From Paenibacillus sinensis (lineage in GTDB: Bacteria; Bacillota; Bacilli; Paenibacillales; Paenibacillaceae), in contig NZ_JAHCMB010000188.1 in the NCBI RefSeq assembly GCF_019904155.1, forward strand, positions 1 through 64,000: a stretch of 64,000 nt of DNA. The letters are read 5' to 3'. Below the pieces are notes generated by a model that saw only the letters and a program-made list of their open reading frames with translations, had not been told where the DNA came from and made no database searches. Made by a program: the position numbers and the translations under genes. This document shows positions 15,708 to 25,090 of this stretch, one piece after another (positions within the stretch are counted from its first letter, which is position 1; every line of letters starts with the position of its first letter).

Positions 15708-16383
15708 ATCGAGATCCAAATGGACAGGACTCCATGAAACGGTAGCTGCCGCGGCTGAAATGCTGGTTGAGAAGTGCTACACGACCGGTATTCCTATCAT
15801 CATTACGCAGGGCCTGCGGACTGTCGCCGAGCAGAATGCGCTGTACGAGCAGGGGCGGACCAAGCCGGGTGCCATTGTGACGAATGCGCGGGGAGGCTAT
15901 AGCTATCATAACTATGGGCTGGCGATTGATTTCGCCCTTCTGCTCCCTGACGGAAAGAACGTATCCTGGGATATGAAAAGAGATGGCAATGGCGACGGAT
16001 CGGTGGACTGGATGCAAGCAGTTCAAATGGCCAAAGACCTTGGCTTTGAATGGGGTGGCGATTGGAGCAGCTTCAAGGATTATTGTCATCTGCAAATGAC
16101 CTTCGGCCTTTCGCTTGCGAATTTGCGGGAAGGGAAACAGCCTGCATCGGCGGCGGTCAGCAAAGTAAATGAGCTGCTAAAGAAGGAGAGCATTATAATG
16201 AAGGAAGACAAAGTAACCGTATCCGTGAAAGTAAACGGAATAAAGTCGGCGGATGGCATACTGGAGCAGGGCGTGACCTATGTACCGGCAAGAGCGCTGG
16301 CCGAAGCGCTGGGCGGAAGCATTCTGTACGATCCGAAGACAAGAACAGTTGAGATCCAAGTCGAAACAAGGTCAAGTAAATGA
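15679..16383 (+). CDS. Endolysin: M15 peptidase with copper-amine-oxidase-like domain
   Basis: A 234-residue protein. Residues about 1-150 are an M15-family (VanY/CwlK-type) L-alanyl-D-glutamate or D-Ala-D-Ala peptidase. It shows the zinc motif SYHNYGLAIDF and the later EWGGDW...DYCHLQM region. A linker leads to residues about 175-234, a copper-amine-oxidase N-terminal-like stalk domain with GVTYVPARALAEALGG. The peptidase part would cut cell-wall peptides during release. The stalk domain may bind the wall. Inside the gene, ATG 16198 follows GGAG and could start the C-terminal domain alone. The gene overlaps the candidate holin gene by 29 bases. Confidence 0.85.
   Translation: MLTLNEVKNKSRSKWTGLHETVAAAAEMLVEKCYTTGIPIIITQGLRTVAEQNALYEQGRTKPGAIVTNARGGYSYHNYGLAIDFALLLPDGKNVSWDMKRDGNGDGSVDWMQAVQMAKDLGFEWGGDWSSFKDYCHLQMTFGLSLANLREGKQPASAAVSKVNELLKKESIIMKEDKVTVSVKVNGIKSADGILEQGVTYVPARALAEALGGSILYDPKTRTVEIQVETRSSK
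16185..16200 (+). promoter_or_regulatory. Possible internal translation start in the endolysin gene
   Basis: AAGGAGAG followed nine bases later by an in-frame ATG (16198-16200) lies exactly at the linker between peptidase and stalk domains. Initiation here would give a separate 61-residue C-terminal domain. Clostridial endolysins with such internal starts are known. Confidence 0.45.
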
Positions 16384-16703
16384 TGAATTTGCAGAAAAAA
16401 TAAAACTTTTTTTAGATGAGTTTCACGCTCTTTTTGCATAAAAACTGCCGAATCGGTCGGCTGGGCCCCTTTTTCCATAACAAAATGAGAACGATTTAAG
16501 CGATTTCCTCGATAGTTTAAAAGAAATGTAAAAAAATATACCTGTATAATTACTCATCTTGATGTATAATCTTAAAAGACTATAGTGCTTCACCGCGAAA
16601 GAAAGTTGAGGATTTTCGGGTCGTTTTATTGTATGATATGAGGAAAGCTTCAGACATGACTTGTTATGAGACATTGAAACGGAAGAAGGATGGGGGGAAC
16701 AGC
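16384..16703 (+). other. Intergenic region: end of tail locus and ppc leader
   Basis: This 320-base stretch has no gene. It holds a small hairpin GCCGA/TCGGC (16447-16461) followed by a T-rich run to 16475, a weak terminator candidate for the endolysin. Two TATAAT hexamers (16545-16550 and 16565-16570) are possible -10 boxes for ppc, but neither has a convincing -35 partner at 17 bases. The region is clearly AT-richer than its neighbours. No repeat of the tRNA-Gly 3' end was seen. Confidence 0.4.
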
Positions 16704-19496
16704 ATGACCGAACTTACGACTACCGCGGGCAAAGTCAACTCCAATAACCTGCTGCGGCGAGACGTACGGTTCCTGGGGAACATTTTGGGCGAGGTACTGG
16801 TACATCAAGGCGGAAATGAACTGCTTGAGATCGTGGAGAAAATCCGGGAGACCAGTAAATCGTTGCGCTCAGTGTTCTTGCCTGAACTGCACAGCGAATT
16901 TAAGGAGTTAATCAATTCCCTGGACTCGGAGAACAGACACCAAGTGATACGGGCTTTTGCCATTTATTTTCAGCTGGTGAATATCGCCGAGCAGAACCAT
17001 CGGATTCGCCGCAAAAGAGACTACGAGCGCTCTGCGGGCGAAACCGTTCAACCGGGGTCCATCGAGAGCGCGATTCAGGAACTGCGGGTACGGGATTTCT
17101 CCCCCAAGGAAGTATGGGAGATCGTAAACGGCCTGTCGCTGGAGCTGGTCATGACTGCTCATCCTACGGAAGCGATGCGCCGGGCGATTCTGGATATCCA
17201 TAAACGGATTGCGGATGATGTAACGGGGCTGGATGATCCGACTCTGACTTACCGGGAACGGGAACAGCTTCGCGAGAAGCTGCTGAACGAGGTCATTACA
17301 CTTTGGCAGACTGATGAGCTGCGCGATCGCAAGCCGACGGTGCTTGACGAAGTGCGGAACGGAATGTACTACTTTCATGAGACGATCTTCCATGTGTTGC
17401 CGGACGTTTATCAAGAACTGGAGCGATGTTTAAGCAAATACTATCCGGGCCAGAACTGGCATGTTCCGACTTATCTGCGATTCGGCTCCTGGATCGGCGG
17501 CGACCGTGACGGCAATCCTTCGGTGACCTCGTCGGTAACACTCCAGACGCTGAGACTGCAGCGCATTCTGGCTGTCCGGGAATACCAGCGGATTATGCGC
17601 CAAATGATTCAGTACCTGAGCTTCAGCACAAGCATTGTGAAGGTAACGCCGGAACTGCTGGAATCGATTGTGAAGGACAAGGCGGTTATTAAGCTGGAGC
17701 GCGGTGACGCCTGGCGGAATGACAACGAGCCTTACCGAATCAAGCTCAGCTATATGATCTCGAAGATTCAGAACGTGCTGGACGATGAGAAAAAAGGTTC
17801 GCCGGAACGCTACACATCGCCTGACGAGCTTATACAAGATTTGAACATTATTGACCGCAGTTTGCGGCATCACTTTGCCGATTATGTTGCGGATACCTAT
17901 ATCAAAAAATTGGTCCGCCAGGTTGAGTTGTTTGGGTTCCATACCGCAACGCTCGATATCCGTCAGCACAGTCAGGAACATGAGAACGCGATGACGGAGA
18001 TTTTGGCAAAGATGGACATTACATCGGACTACTCCAAACTCTCGGAGGACGAGAAGATTGAGCTGCTGGAGAAGCTGCTTCATGATCCGCGTCCGCTGAC
18101 CTCTCCTTATCAGGAGTACAGCGAGAGCACGCAGGAGTGTCTGGCCGTGTATCGGACCATTCATACGGCGCAGACGGAGTACGGACAGAACTGCATCACC
18201 AGTTATCTGATCAGTATGGCTGAGGCCGCGAGCGATATTCTGGAGGTAATGGTATTCGCCAAGGAAGTCGGATTGTTCCGCATGGAAAATGACGGCAGCG
18301 TCACCTGCACGATTCAGGCCGTTCCTCTGTTCGAGACGATTGATGATCTTCATGCGGCGCCGGATATCATGCGCAGAATCTTCGGACTGCCGGTATACCG
18401 GCAAGCCGTTACGGCCATGAGCAATCTTCAGGAAATCATGCTGGGCTACTCGGACAGCAACAAGGACGGCGGCGTCGTCACCGCCAACTGGGAGCTGCGC
18501 ATTGCCATGAAGGGCCTGACAGCTATGGCCGACGAATTCGGCATCAAGCTGAAGTTCTTCCATGGCCGCGGCGGAGCGCTCGGAAGAGGCGGCATGCCTC
18601 TGAACCGCAGCATTCTTGCCCAGCCGGCTTCGACAATCGGTGGCGGCATCAAGATCACGGAGCAGGGCGAGGTTATTTCCTCCCGCTACTCTATGAAAGG
18701 AATCGCCTACCGAAGCCTGGAGCAGGCCACATCGGCGCTCGTGATAGCAGCGATCAACGCCAGAACGCCGCACAGTGACCTGTATGAAGATAAATGGGAA
18801 GAAATCTGCCGGGAAATTTCCGAGGTGTCGTTGAACAAGTATCAGGATCTGATCTTCCGCGATCCGGACTTCCTGAGCTTCTTCAAGGAATCCACGCCCC
18901 TTCCTGAGATCGGCGAGCTGAATATCGGCTCCCGTCCTTCGAAGCGCAAGAACAGCGACCGCTTCGAGGATCTGCGGGCGATTCCGTGGGTATTCTCCTG
19001 GACGCAGAGCCGTTATCTGCTGCCTGCCTGGTATGCGGCGGGAACGGGACTGCAGAGCTTCTATGATAATAAGGAAGAGAATCTGAAGATTCTTCAGCAT
19101 ATGTATGAGCATTTCTCTTTCTTCACAAGCTTGGTTGATACGCTCCAGATGGCGATTGCCAAGGCGGATCTTATCATCGCCAAGGAATATGCCGAAATGG
19201 GCAAGAACGAGGAGGCCCGCAGACGGATTTACGGACAGATCGAGCAGGAATTCCGTCTGACCTCCGAACTTATCCTGAAGATTACGAGACAGCAGGATAT
19301 TCTGGATAACGTTCCGGTCATTCAGGAGTCCATCCGGCTGCGGAACCCTTATGTTGATCCGCTCAGCTATTTGCAGGTTCAGCTCCTTACGGAGCTTCGG
19401 GCGCTGCGCGAGCAGGAGCAGGATGATCCTGAGCTGCTGCGCGAAGTGCTGCTTACGATCAACGGAATTGCCGCCGGTCTCCGGAATACCGGCTGA
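16704..19496 (+). CDS. ppc: Phosphoenolpyruvate carboxylase
   Basis: A 930-residue enzyme that carboxylates phosphoenolpyruvate to oxaloacetate, refilling the citric acid cycle. Signature motifs are VMTAHPTEAMRR (catalytic His about residue 153), GGDRDGNPSV, GYSDSNKDGG and FHGRGGALGRGG. It ends in the conserved NTG carboxy-terminus. ATG 16704 follows AAGGATGGGGGG; the open frame further upstream has no site. It forms a single-gene unit closed by a strong terminator at 19511-19545. Confidence 0.97.
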   Translation: MTELTTTAGKVNSNNLLRRDVRFLGNILGEVLVHQGGNELLEIVEKIRETSKSLRSVFLPELHSEFKELINSLDSENRHQVIRAFAIYFQLVNIAEQNHRIRRKRDYERSAGETVQPGSIESAIQELRVRDFSPKEVWEIVNGLSLELVMTAHPTEAMRRAILDIHKRIADDVTGLDDPTLTYREREQLREKLLNEVITLWQTDELRDRKPTVLDEVRNGMYYFHETIFHVLPDVYQELERCLSKYYPGQNWHVPTYLRFGSWIGGDRDGNPSVTSSVTLQTLRLQRILAVREYQRIMRQMIQYLSFSTSIVKVTPELLESIVKDKAVIKLERGDAWRNDNEPYRIKLSYMISKIQNVLDDEKKGSPERYTSPDELIQDLNIIDRSLRHHFADYVADTYIKKLVRQVELFGFHTATLDIRQHSQEHENAMTEILAKMDITSDYSKLSEDEKIELLEKLLHDPRPLTSPYQEYSESTQECLAVYRTIHTAQTEYGQNCITSYLISMAEAASDILEVMVFAKEVGLFRMENDGSVTCTIQAVPLFETIDDLHAAPDIMRRIFGLPVYRQAVTAMSNLQEIMLGYSDSNKDGGVVTANWELRIAMKGLTAMADEFGIKLKFFHGRGGALGRGGMPLNRSILAQPASTIGGGIKITEQGEVISSRYSMKGIAYRSLEQATSALVIAAINARTPHSDLYEDKWEEICREISEVSLNKYQDLIFRDPDFLSFFKESTPLPEIGELNIGSRPSKRKNSDRFEDLRAIPWVFSWTQSRYLLPAWYAAGTGLQSFYDNKEENLKILQHMYEHFSFFTSLVDTLQMAIAKADLIIAKEYAEMGKNEEARRRIYGQIEQEFRLTSELILKITRQQDILDNVPVIQESIRLRNPYVDPLSYLQVQLLTELRALREQEQDDPELLREVLLTINGIAAGLRNTG

Positions 19497-19510
19497 TTGC
19501 TCGGCTATGC

Positions 19511-19545
19511 AAGCCCGCCCTCCCATATGGGGGGCGGGCTTTTTG
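19511..19545 (+). terminator. Strong terminator after ppc
   Basis: AGCCCGCCC pairs with GGGCGGGCT around a short loop and is followed by TTTTT. It is GC-rich and typical of Bacillales. Confidence 0.9.
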
Positions 19546-19672
19546 GCTTCTCCGAATTGTCCCGGTAAAGCCTTGATTTTTGAGAGCCGTTGAATTACGA
19601 TTTATATACTTGTACCGTGATTCCAGGTGTTGCTCAGACATGCCTGGGCGGCAAGTCTGGGGGAATTGACTG

Positions 19673-20239
19673 GTGGATAATTTGGAAGGCCGATTGACTA
19701 AGCTCGCCCTGAAGGGCGACCAGCGGGCATTTGCCGAGCTTGTCGAATTATATAAAGACAAAATCTATCATCTAGGCTACCGGATGCTGAATAACCGCCA
19801 TGAAGCGGAGGATATTGTTCAGGAGACGTTTCTTCGCGTCTACCGCAATCTGGATCGATACGACGAGAAGCAGAAGTTCTCGACCTGGATTTACCGGATC
19901 GCGACCAATCTCTGTATCGACCGGCTGCGTAAGCGCAGACCGACGTATTCGCTGGATGCGGAACTTGGTGATCAGGAAGGAACGGATGGCTACTCCCTGA
20001 TTCCCAGCGATAACGTCACGCCGGAAACGGAGCTTCTGCTGTCGGAGACACAGAGGACGATCTATCAGGCCATTGACGAGCTGCCGGTCAAATACCGGTC
20101 GGTGATGATTTTGCGGTATTTGCAAGATTTATCGCTTCAGGAAATCAGCGACGTGCTTGATATGCCGGTAACGACAATCAAGACACGGGTGCACCGGGGG
20201 CGTGAGTTTTTGCGCAAAAAATTAGGACCGCGAATGTAG
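19673..20239 (+). CDS. sigW: ECF RNA polymerase sigma factor SigW
   Basis: A 188-residue ECF sigma factor of the SigW type, which directs the envelope-stress and antimicrobial-peptide response. Region 2 carries EAEDIVQETFLRVYRNLDRY and FSTWIYRIATNLCIDRLRKR. Region 4 carries LPVKYRSVMILRYLQDLS and PVTTIKTRVHRGREFLRKK. The start is GTG 19673 with GGGGG eleven bases upstream. The anti-sigma gene lies 120 bases downstream instead of being coupled. No TGAAAC/CGTA promoter was found in front of sigW itself. Confidence 0.93.
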   Translation: MDNLEGRLTKLALKGDQRAFAELVELYKDKIYHLGYRMLNNRHEAEDIVQETFLRVYRNLDRYDEKQKFSTWIYRIATNLCIDRLRKRRPTYSLDAELGDQEGTDGYSLIPSDNVTPETELLLSETQRTIYQAIDELPVKYRSVMILRYLQDLSLQEISDVLDMPVTTIKTRVHRGREFLRKKLGPRM

Positions 20240-20257
20240 AGACCCTTCGGATTTTTG

Positions 20258-20283
20258 TGAAACTCATAATAATCTGATACGTA
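20258..20283 (+). promoter_or_regulatory. Sigma-W-type promoter in front of rsiW
   Basis: TGAAAC (20258-20263), exactly 16 bases, then CGTA (20280-20283) is a perfect match to the sigma-W consensus as known from Bacillus subtilis. It lies in the gap between sigW and the anti-sigma gene, so it would transcribe rsiW and not sigW. Confidence 0.8.
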
Positions 20284-20295
20284 TGAAAGTTAAGC

Positions 20296-20327
20296 GAGCC
20301 TTGCGCGCCTGGGGGCGCAGAAGGCTC
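20296..20327 (+). other. Stable hairpin in the rsiW leader
   Basis: GAGCCTT (20296-20302) pairs with AAGGCTC (20321-20327), with a further TGCGC/GCGCA stem inside. There is no T run, so it is not an intrinsic terminator. It would lie in the 5' leader of a transcript from the sigma-W promoter, upstream of the rsiW ribosome-binding site. Confidence 0.55.
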
Positions 20328-20359
20328 TATGAAATAGCACGATGAAAGGATTGGCTCCT

Positions 20360-20977
20360 ATGGAATGCAAACTGGCCGTCTCTTTGATGCACGATTACCT
20401 GGATGACGACTTGCCCCAGCAGCAGCAGCGGGACTTGAAGGAGCATCTTCTATCCTGTACGGATTGTCGAGCAAAATTCAAGGAACTGGAACAGACGGAT
20501 ATGCTGTTGTTCTCCTTGATGCATCAGCCTCCCGAAGCCTCAGATGACCTGATAGGACGCATTATGGGCGCTCTGCCGGCTTCTAAGAAGGAAAGACGAT
20601 TCATTGCTTGGGTGAAGCGTCATCCGGCTCTCACGGCCGCTTCAGTGTTTCTGCTGGTCATGCTGATGAGCTCGCTCACCGTGTGGAACCAGGATAACGG
20701 GCAGCTGGTCGTCAAGGGCAATGACCTGGACCAGGTAGTGATCCAGGGAGATACCGTTATCGTCCCTTCCGGCAAGAAAGTATCCGGAGATCTTACGGTC
20801 GAGAACGGTAAGACTCAGGTATACGGGGAAGTCAACGGGAATGTGACCGTGATTGATGGTTCGCTCTACCAGGCGTCCACCGCCCATATTTCCGGGCAGG
20901 TCAAAAGCATAGACCAAGCGCTCAGCTGGATTTGGTATAAAGTCACCAATATGTTCAACGACGTCGCCTACCGCTAA
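20360..20977 (+). CDS. rsiW: Anti-sigma-W factor RsiW-like
   Basis: A 205-residue membrane anti-sigma factor. The N-terminal zinc anti-sigma domain shows H-x3-C-x2-C within EHLLSCTDCRAKF. One membrane segment follows at about residues 89-108. The external part has repeated short beta motifs such as VYGEVNGNVTV. ATG 20360 has AAAGGA ten bases before it; ATG 20342 lacks a site. It would hold SigW inactive until cleaved by site-1 and site-2 proteases. It has its own sigma-W-type promoter. Confidence 0.88.
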   Translation: MECKLAVSLMHDYLDDDLPQQQQRDLKEHLLSCTDCRAKFKELEQTDMLLFSLMHQPPEASDDLIGRIMGALPASKKERRFIAWVKRHPALTAASVFLLVMLMSSLTVWNQDNGQLVVKGNDLDQVVIQGDTVIVPSGKKVSGDLTVENGKTQVYGEVNGNVTVIDGSLYQASTAHISGQVKSIDQALSWIWYKVTNMFNDVAYR

Positions 20978-21007
20978 GGGGGCGGCCGTCGTACATAACG
21001 GGATGCC

Positions 21008-21045
21008 GCGCCTCTTTTTCTCAAGGGAAAAGACGGCGCTTTTTT
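21008..21045 (+). terminator. Terminator after rsiW
   Basis: GCGCC/GGCGC encloses TTTT.../AAAA pairing, followed by six T. It ends the sigW-rsiW unit before cdaA. Confidence 0.7.
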
Positions 21046-21238
21046 GCTCGTTCAGGCGAACTTTCATTTATAAGTCAGATGGATGAGATTCGCTTGTTTC
21101 AGGCAAAATATTCCGATCAGGCATTGGTCAGGTCTAAACTTGCATCATGAACGTGAACGTTATAACCTAGACATGTTACACAATTAACAGAACTTTTACA
21201 TAAACCCGGCTAATATGAAGTGATGGGGGTTTTAAGCG

Positions 21239-22066
21239 ATGAGCTATTTTACGGACCTGACCTGGAAAGAGTCGATCAAGGATGTCATCGATATTCTGAT
21301 CGTCAGCTATATCATATACCAAGTGCTGAACATGGTCCGCGGTACCCGCGCGATTCAGCTTCTGAAAGGGATATTTGTCCTGTTCCTTATCTGGGCGTTC
21401 AGCACGCTCTTTGATCTCTATACGCTAAAATGGCTGATGAACCAGATGTTCACCTTCGGCGTGCTGGCCGTCTTCATCATCTTTCAGCCGGAGCTTCGCC
21501 GCGGGCTGGAGCAGCTTGGCCGAGGGAAGTTTTTTGGCCGGGGGCCGGAGAACGATGAGGAAGTCAGCAAGTTAATCGGAGAAGTGATTAAAGCCGTTAA
21601 TTATTTAGCACGGAGAAAAATAGGGGCATTAATCGTGTTCGAACGTGAGACCGGCCTGAATGAATACAAAGAGTCGGGCATCCCCATGCATTCCCAAGTC
21701 AGCTCGGAGCTGCTGATCAATATTTTTATTCCGAATACACCGCTTCATGACGGGGCGCTGATCATGCAGGGCAACCAGATTGCGGCGGCGGCCTGCTACT
21801 TGCCGCTGTCGGAGAATCCTTTTATCAGCAAGGAGCTTGGGACACGCCACCGGGCAGGCATCGGCATTACCGAGGTGACGGACTCGATATCCGTCATCGT
21901 ATCGGAGGAGACCGGGCAAATCTCGCTGGCGATCAATGGCCAGGTGGTCCGGGATATTAAGGAAGAATCATTGATTTCCAAGCTGTACGAAGAGCTTCGG
22001 GCCCGGTCTGCGCTGTCGGAGAAGCGGAGCGCCTTCTGGAAGTGGAGGGGCGGAAACAATGGATAA
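21239..22066 (+). CDS. cdaA: Diadenylate cyclase CdaA
   Basis: A 275-residue membrane-bound cyclase that makes the essential second messenger c-di-AMP from two ATP. Three hydrophobic segments occupy about residues 15-80. The DAC domain follows with DGA at 171-173 and RHR at 203-205, both catalytic signatures being intact. It overlaps cdaR by eight bases and is followed by glmM, the conserved Firmicutes cdaA-cdaR-glmM operon, in which CdaR and GlmM control CdaA activity. Confidence 0.96.
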   Translation: MSYFTDLTWKESIKDVIDILIVSYIIYQVLNMVRGTRAIQLLKGIFVLFLIWAFSTLFDLYTLKWLMNQMFTFGVLAVFIIFQPELRRGLEQLGRGKFFGRGPENDEEVSKLIGEVIKAVNYLARRKIGALIVFERETGLNEYKESGIPMHSQVSSELLINIFIPNTPLHDGALIMQGNQIAAAACYLPLSENPFISKELGTRHRAGIGITEVTDSISVIVSEETGQISLAINGQVVRDIKEESLISKLYEELRARSALSEKRSAFWKWRGGNNG

Positions 22067-23492
22067 ATGGATGAACAACAACAATTTCAACAAGGTGCTC
22101 GCCCTTGCCTTGAGTATTATTCTGTGGACGATGGTTCATATCGATACCGCATCGACGACACAGACTACCGCCCGGATGGAGACCCGGGTCATCGAGAACG
22201 TTCCGATTCAGGTCACCGGACTGGATAAAGATAAATACGTCCTGGCGCAGGACGCCGACAGCGTCCGATTGGAGGTTATGGGCAAGAGCAACGATCTGTC
22301 TTACCTCTTCTCAGACGCATATAAGGTCACGCTGGACTTGAGCCATGTGGAGCCGGGAACGGCTACCGTTTCGCTCAAATATTCGCTTCCGCGCGGCGTA
22401 CAGCTGATCTCGATTGATCCTGCTGAAGTGCATGTGCATATCGAGGAACGGAGCGAGAAGTCTTTTCCTGTCACAGTGGTAACAAAGGGAACGCCGGCGG
22501 AGGGCTATCAGGCGGGAACCCCGGTTACGGAGCCTTCCACCGTGAAGGTTACGCTGCCTGCAAGTGAGCTGTCCAGCGTCGCCAAGGTACAGGGAGTTGT
22601 CGAGCTTGATGGGCTGGATGGGTCCATAGCCGGTAAGAAAGTCAAGCTTGTGGCATATGACGCAGACGGAAGCGAAATCAAGGACGCAGAGATTGATCCT
22701 TCGTCGGTCAGTGTGGATGTGCCGGTTACGCTCCCGTTCAAGAGCGTTCCGCTAAGCATAGGGTATACCGGGAGTCTCCCGGATTCCCTGGTGCTCTCAA
22801 GCGTCAAGCCAGAAGCTGATAAGGTAACCGTATACGGACAGGAGAAGGATCTTCAGGCCGTTACTTCCTATCAGGCCACCCTCGATCTAGGGACGGTCAA
22901 ATCGGCCGGAACGACGACGGTTGAGCTGGAGCTTAAGCCCCCGGAAGGTGTCAGCGAGGTGGCACCGAAGTCGATAAAGGTCGCAGTCGTCGCTTCCGAG
23001 GTGGCGGAAAGGACGGTTTCGGACATCCCGGTAACCGTTGAAGGGGCTGCAAGCGGCCTATCAGCGACGGTCACATCCCCCTCCAGCCGCACTATATCTC
23101 TTACAGTGTCTGGTGCAAGCTCTCTGCTGGACGGGCTGAAACAAGACGATATCAAGGCTGTAGCCGATGTGAGCGGTCTAGGGGCGGGGGATCACGAGGT
23201 GCCGGTAAAGGTGACACTCCCGAGCTTCATTGAGCTGAGCGGCGCGGGAGCCCCGGCCGTGACGGTGAAGGTGACCTCGGCTACCTACGCATCGCCAACG
23301 CCTTCTCCGGAGAGCGGATCTGCTGTCACCGTATCACCGGAGCCGAGCGCTGAGCCCGTCACCGGAAGCGAAGCCAACGCCTCCGTGCCGGGCGATATTC
23401 CGGAGCCTTCGCCCCAGCCGTCCGCAACGCCTTCTCCTTCAAATACCGATGAAGGTGTCGGAGAGGCTTCCGAGCAGCCGGCTGTACAATAG
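22059..23492 (+). CDS. cdaR: CdaA regulatory protein CdaR (YbbR domains)
   Basis: A 477-residue extracytoplasmic protein anchored by an N-terminal membrane segment (VLALALSIILWTMVHI). About four YbbR repeats follow through residue 400. The last about 70 residues form a low-complexity proline/serine/glutamate tail (SPEPSAEP-like), longer than in Bacillus subtilis. It binds CdaA in the membrane and modulates c-di-AMP synthesis. It overlaps cdaA and precedes glmM by 87 bases. Confidence 0.92.
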   Translation: MDKWMNNNNFNKVLALALSIILWTMVHIDTASTTQTTARMETRVIENVPIQVTGLDKDKYVLAQDADSVRLEVMGKSNDLSYLFSDAYKVTLDLSHVEPGTATVSLKYSLPRGVQLISIDPAEVHVHIEERSEKSFPVTVVTKGTPAEGYQAGTPVTEPSTVKVTLPASELSSVAKVQGVVELDGLDGSIAGKKVKLVAYDADGSEIKDAEIDPSSVSVDVPVTLPFKSVPLSIGYTGSLPDSLVLSSVKPEADKVTVYGQEKDLQAVTSYQATLDLGTVKSAGTTTVELELKPPEGVSEVAPKSIKVAVVASEVAERTVSDIPVTVEGAASGLSATVTSPSSRTISLTVSGASSLLDGLKQDDIKAVADVSGLGAGDHEVPVKVTLPSFIELSGAGAPAVTVKVTSATYASPTPSPESGSAVTVSPEPSAEPVTGSEANASVPGDIPEPSPQPSATPSPSNTDEGVGEASEQPAVQ

Positions 23493-23579
23493 CCGGATAC
23501 GAGGCGAACGATCCTGGGCCTGAAATCATATATTACGAATATTAAGCTGCTGCAGCATAACAAAGGAGAACAGACAAGA

Positions 23580-24920
23580 ATGGGTAAGTATTTTGGAACC
23601 GACGGTGTTCGGGGAGTCGCCAATCGTGAACTGACAGCGGAGATGGCTTACAGTATCGGCCGCTGCGGGGGATATGTATTAACGGGAAATGTAGAGAAGC
23701 CCAAGGTAGTCATCGGAATGGACACGCGGATTTCCGGTCCGCTGCTGGAATCGGCGCTCGTGGCCGGCATGCTGTCCATCGGTGCGGAAGTCATCCGGCT
23801 GGGCGTCGTCACAACGCCGGCCGTTGCTTACATTACGCGACTGCTTAAAGCGGATGCAGGAGTTATGATCTCGGCCTCGCATAATCCGGTTGAGGATAAC
23901 GGTATCAAATTCTTCGGAGCTGACGGCTTCAAGCTGTCCGATGAAACCGAGCTGCGCATCGAAGAGTTGATGGATGCGGAGATTGACGAGCTTCCTCGTC
24001 CGATCGGGTCCGGTCTGGGCACGGTAAAGACGGATGCCGAGTCGAAATACGACTACCTCGATCATCTGAAGACGACGATTTCCCACCGCTTCGAAGGCCT
24101 CAAGGTCGTTCTGGACTGTGCGCATGGAGCGGCTTATGAGCTGGCTCCGAAGCTCTTCAAGGAGCTGGGCGCCGAGGTTCATGCGATTGGCGCGGAGCCG
24201 GACGGGCTTAATATCAACGACGGGTTCGGTTCCACGCATCCCGGGAAGCTTCGCGATGAAGTGCTTCGTCTCGGAGCCGATCTGGGGCTTGCCTTCGACG
24301 GCGATGCCGATCGTCTGATCGCCATTGATGACAAAGGCGAGGAAATTGACGGAGACTTCATTCTGTGCATCTGCGGTGATGCGATGAACCGCGCCGGCAA
24401 GCTGAAGGACGGCACGATCGTATCGACGGTCATGAGCAATATCGGCTTCTATAAGGCTACGGAGAAGCTGGATCTGAAGACGGCCAAGACGGCGGTTGGC
24501 GACCGTTACGTTATGGAGGAAATGCGTCGCGGCGGCTATAACCTGGGCGGCGAGCAATCGGGCCATGTTATTTTCCTCGATTACAATACGACGGGAGACG
24601 GCATTCTGACTGCAATCCAGCTGGTGGATACGCTGCTGGCTTCCGGAAAGAAGCTGAGTGAGCTCAAAACGATGATGATCAAGTATCCTCAGGTGCTTGT
24701 CAACGTCCGGGTACTGGATAAGAGCAACTATCCGAACAATACGGCTATCGAAGCGGCGATCTCGGATGTAGAGGGCAAGCTGGGCTCGAATGGGCGGGTG
24801 CTGGTGCGTCCTTCCGGTACGGAGCCGCTGATTCGCGTAATGGCGGAGGGGCCGGTTAAGGAAGATCTGGATCTTTTTGTCGGCCAAATTGTGGAGGTAG
24901 TTCAGCGCGAGCTGGTCTAA
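23580..24920 (+). CDS. glmM: Phosphoglucosamine mutase GlmM
   Basis: A 446-residue enzyme that converts glucosamine-6-phosphate to glucosamine-1-phosphate for cell-wall synthesis. The catalytic phosphoserine is S100 in [13 protein letters not shown]. The metal-binding loop FDGDADR and the sugar-binding GEQSGH are present, and [11 protein letters not shown] lies near the C-terminus. AAAGGAG precedes the ATG. Its substrate is made by GlmS, encoded next. Confidence 0.97.
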   Translation: MGKYFGTDGVRGVANRELTAEMAYSIGRCGGYVLTGNVEKPKVVIGMDTRISGPLLESALVAGMLSIGAEVIRLGVVTTPAVAYITRLLKADAGVMISASHNPVEDNGIKFFGADGFKLSDETELRIEELMDAEIDELPRPIGSGLGTVKTDAESKYDYLDHLKTTISHRFEGLKVVLDCAHGAAYELAPKLFKELGAEVHAIGAEPDGLNINDGFGSTHPGKLRDEVLRLGADLGLAFDGDADRLIAIDDKGEEIDGDFILCICGDAMNRAGKLKDGTIVSTVMSNIGFYKATEKLDLKTAKTAVGDRYVMEEMRRGGYNLGGEQSGHVIFLDYNTTGDGILTAIQLVDTLLASGKKLSELKTMMIKYPQVLVNVRVLDKSNYPNNTAIEAAISDVEGKLGSNGRVLVRPSGTEPLIRVMAEGPVKEDLDLFVGQIVEVVQRELV

Positions 24921-25004
24921 TCATATAATCATCTTACGGTCCTGCTTGAATGAGGCGGGCAGGGCCGGTCTTCAAATTAAAATATGACATCATGAGTAAA
25001 TCAT

Positions 25005-25033
25005 TTGCCAAAGCGGCAGTACGTGCATATAAT
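25005..25033 (+). promoter_or_regulatory. Promoter for glmS
   Basis: TTGCCA (25005-25010), a 17-base spacer and TATAAT (25028-25033) form a near-consensus sigma-A promoter. Transcription would start about 50 bases before the ribozyme cleavage site. Confidence 0.75.
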
Positions 25034-25090
25034 AGACTATGTTCTTTATTCAGGAAGAGAAAGCGGGGATCGTGAGGTTCACACAACGTA

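Noticed and set aside
17430-19526. A 698-codon open frame on the minus strand inside ppc
   Set aside because: It is the mirror of a strongly conserved enzyme gene with biased codons, has no ribosome-binding site and no family features. Similar long antisense frames inside glmM and glmS were dismissed for the same reason.
19546-19672. Sigma-W promoter upstream of sigW
   Set aside because: TGAATT and CGTG occur but are 19 bases apart and match the consensus poorly.
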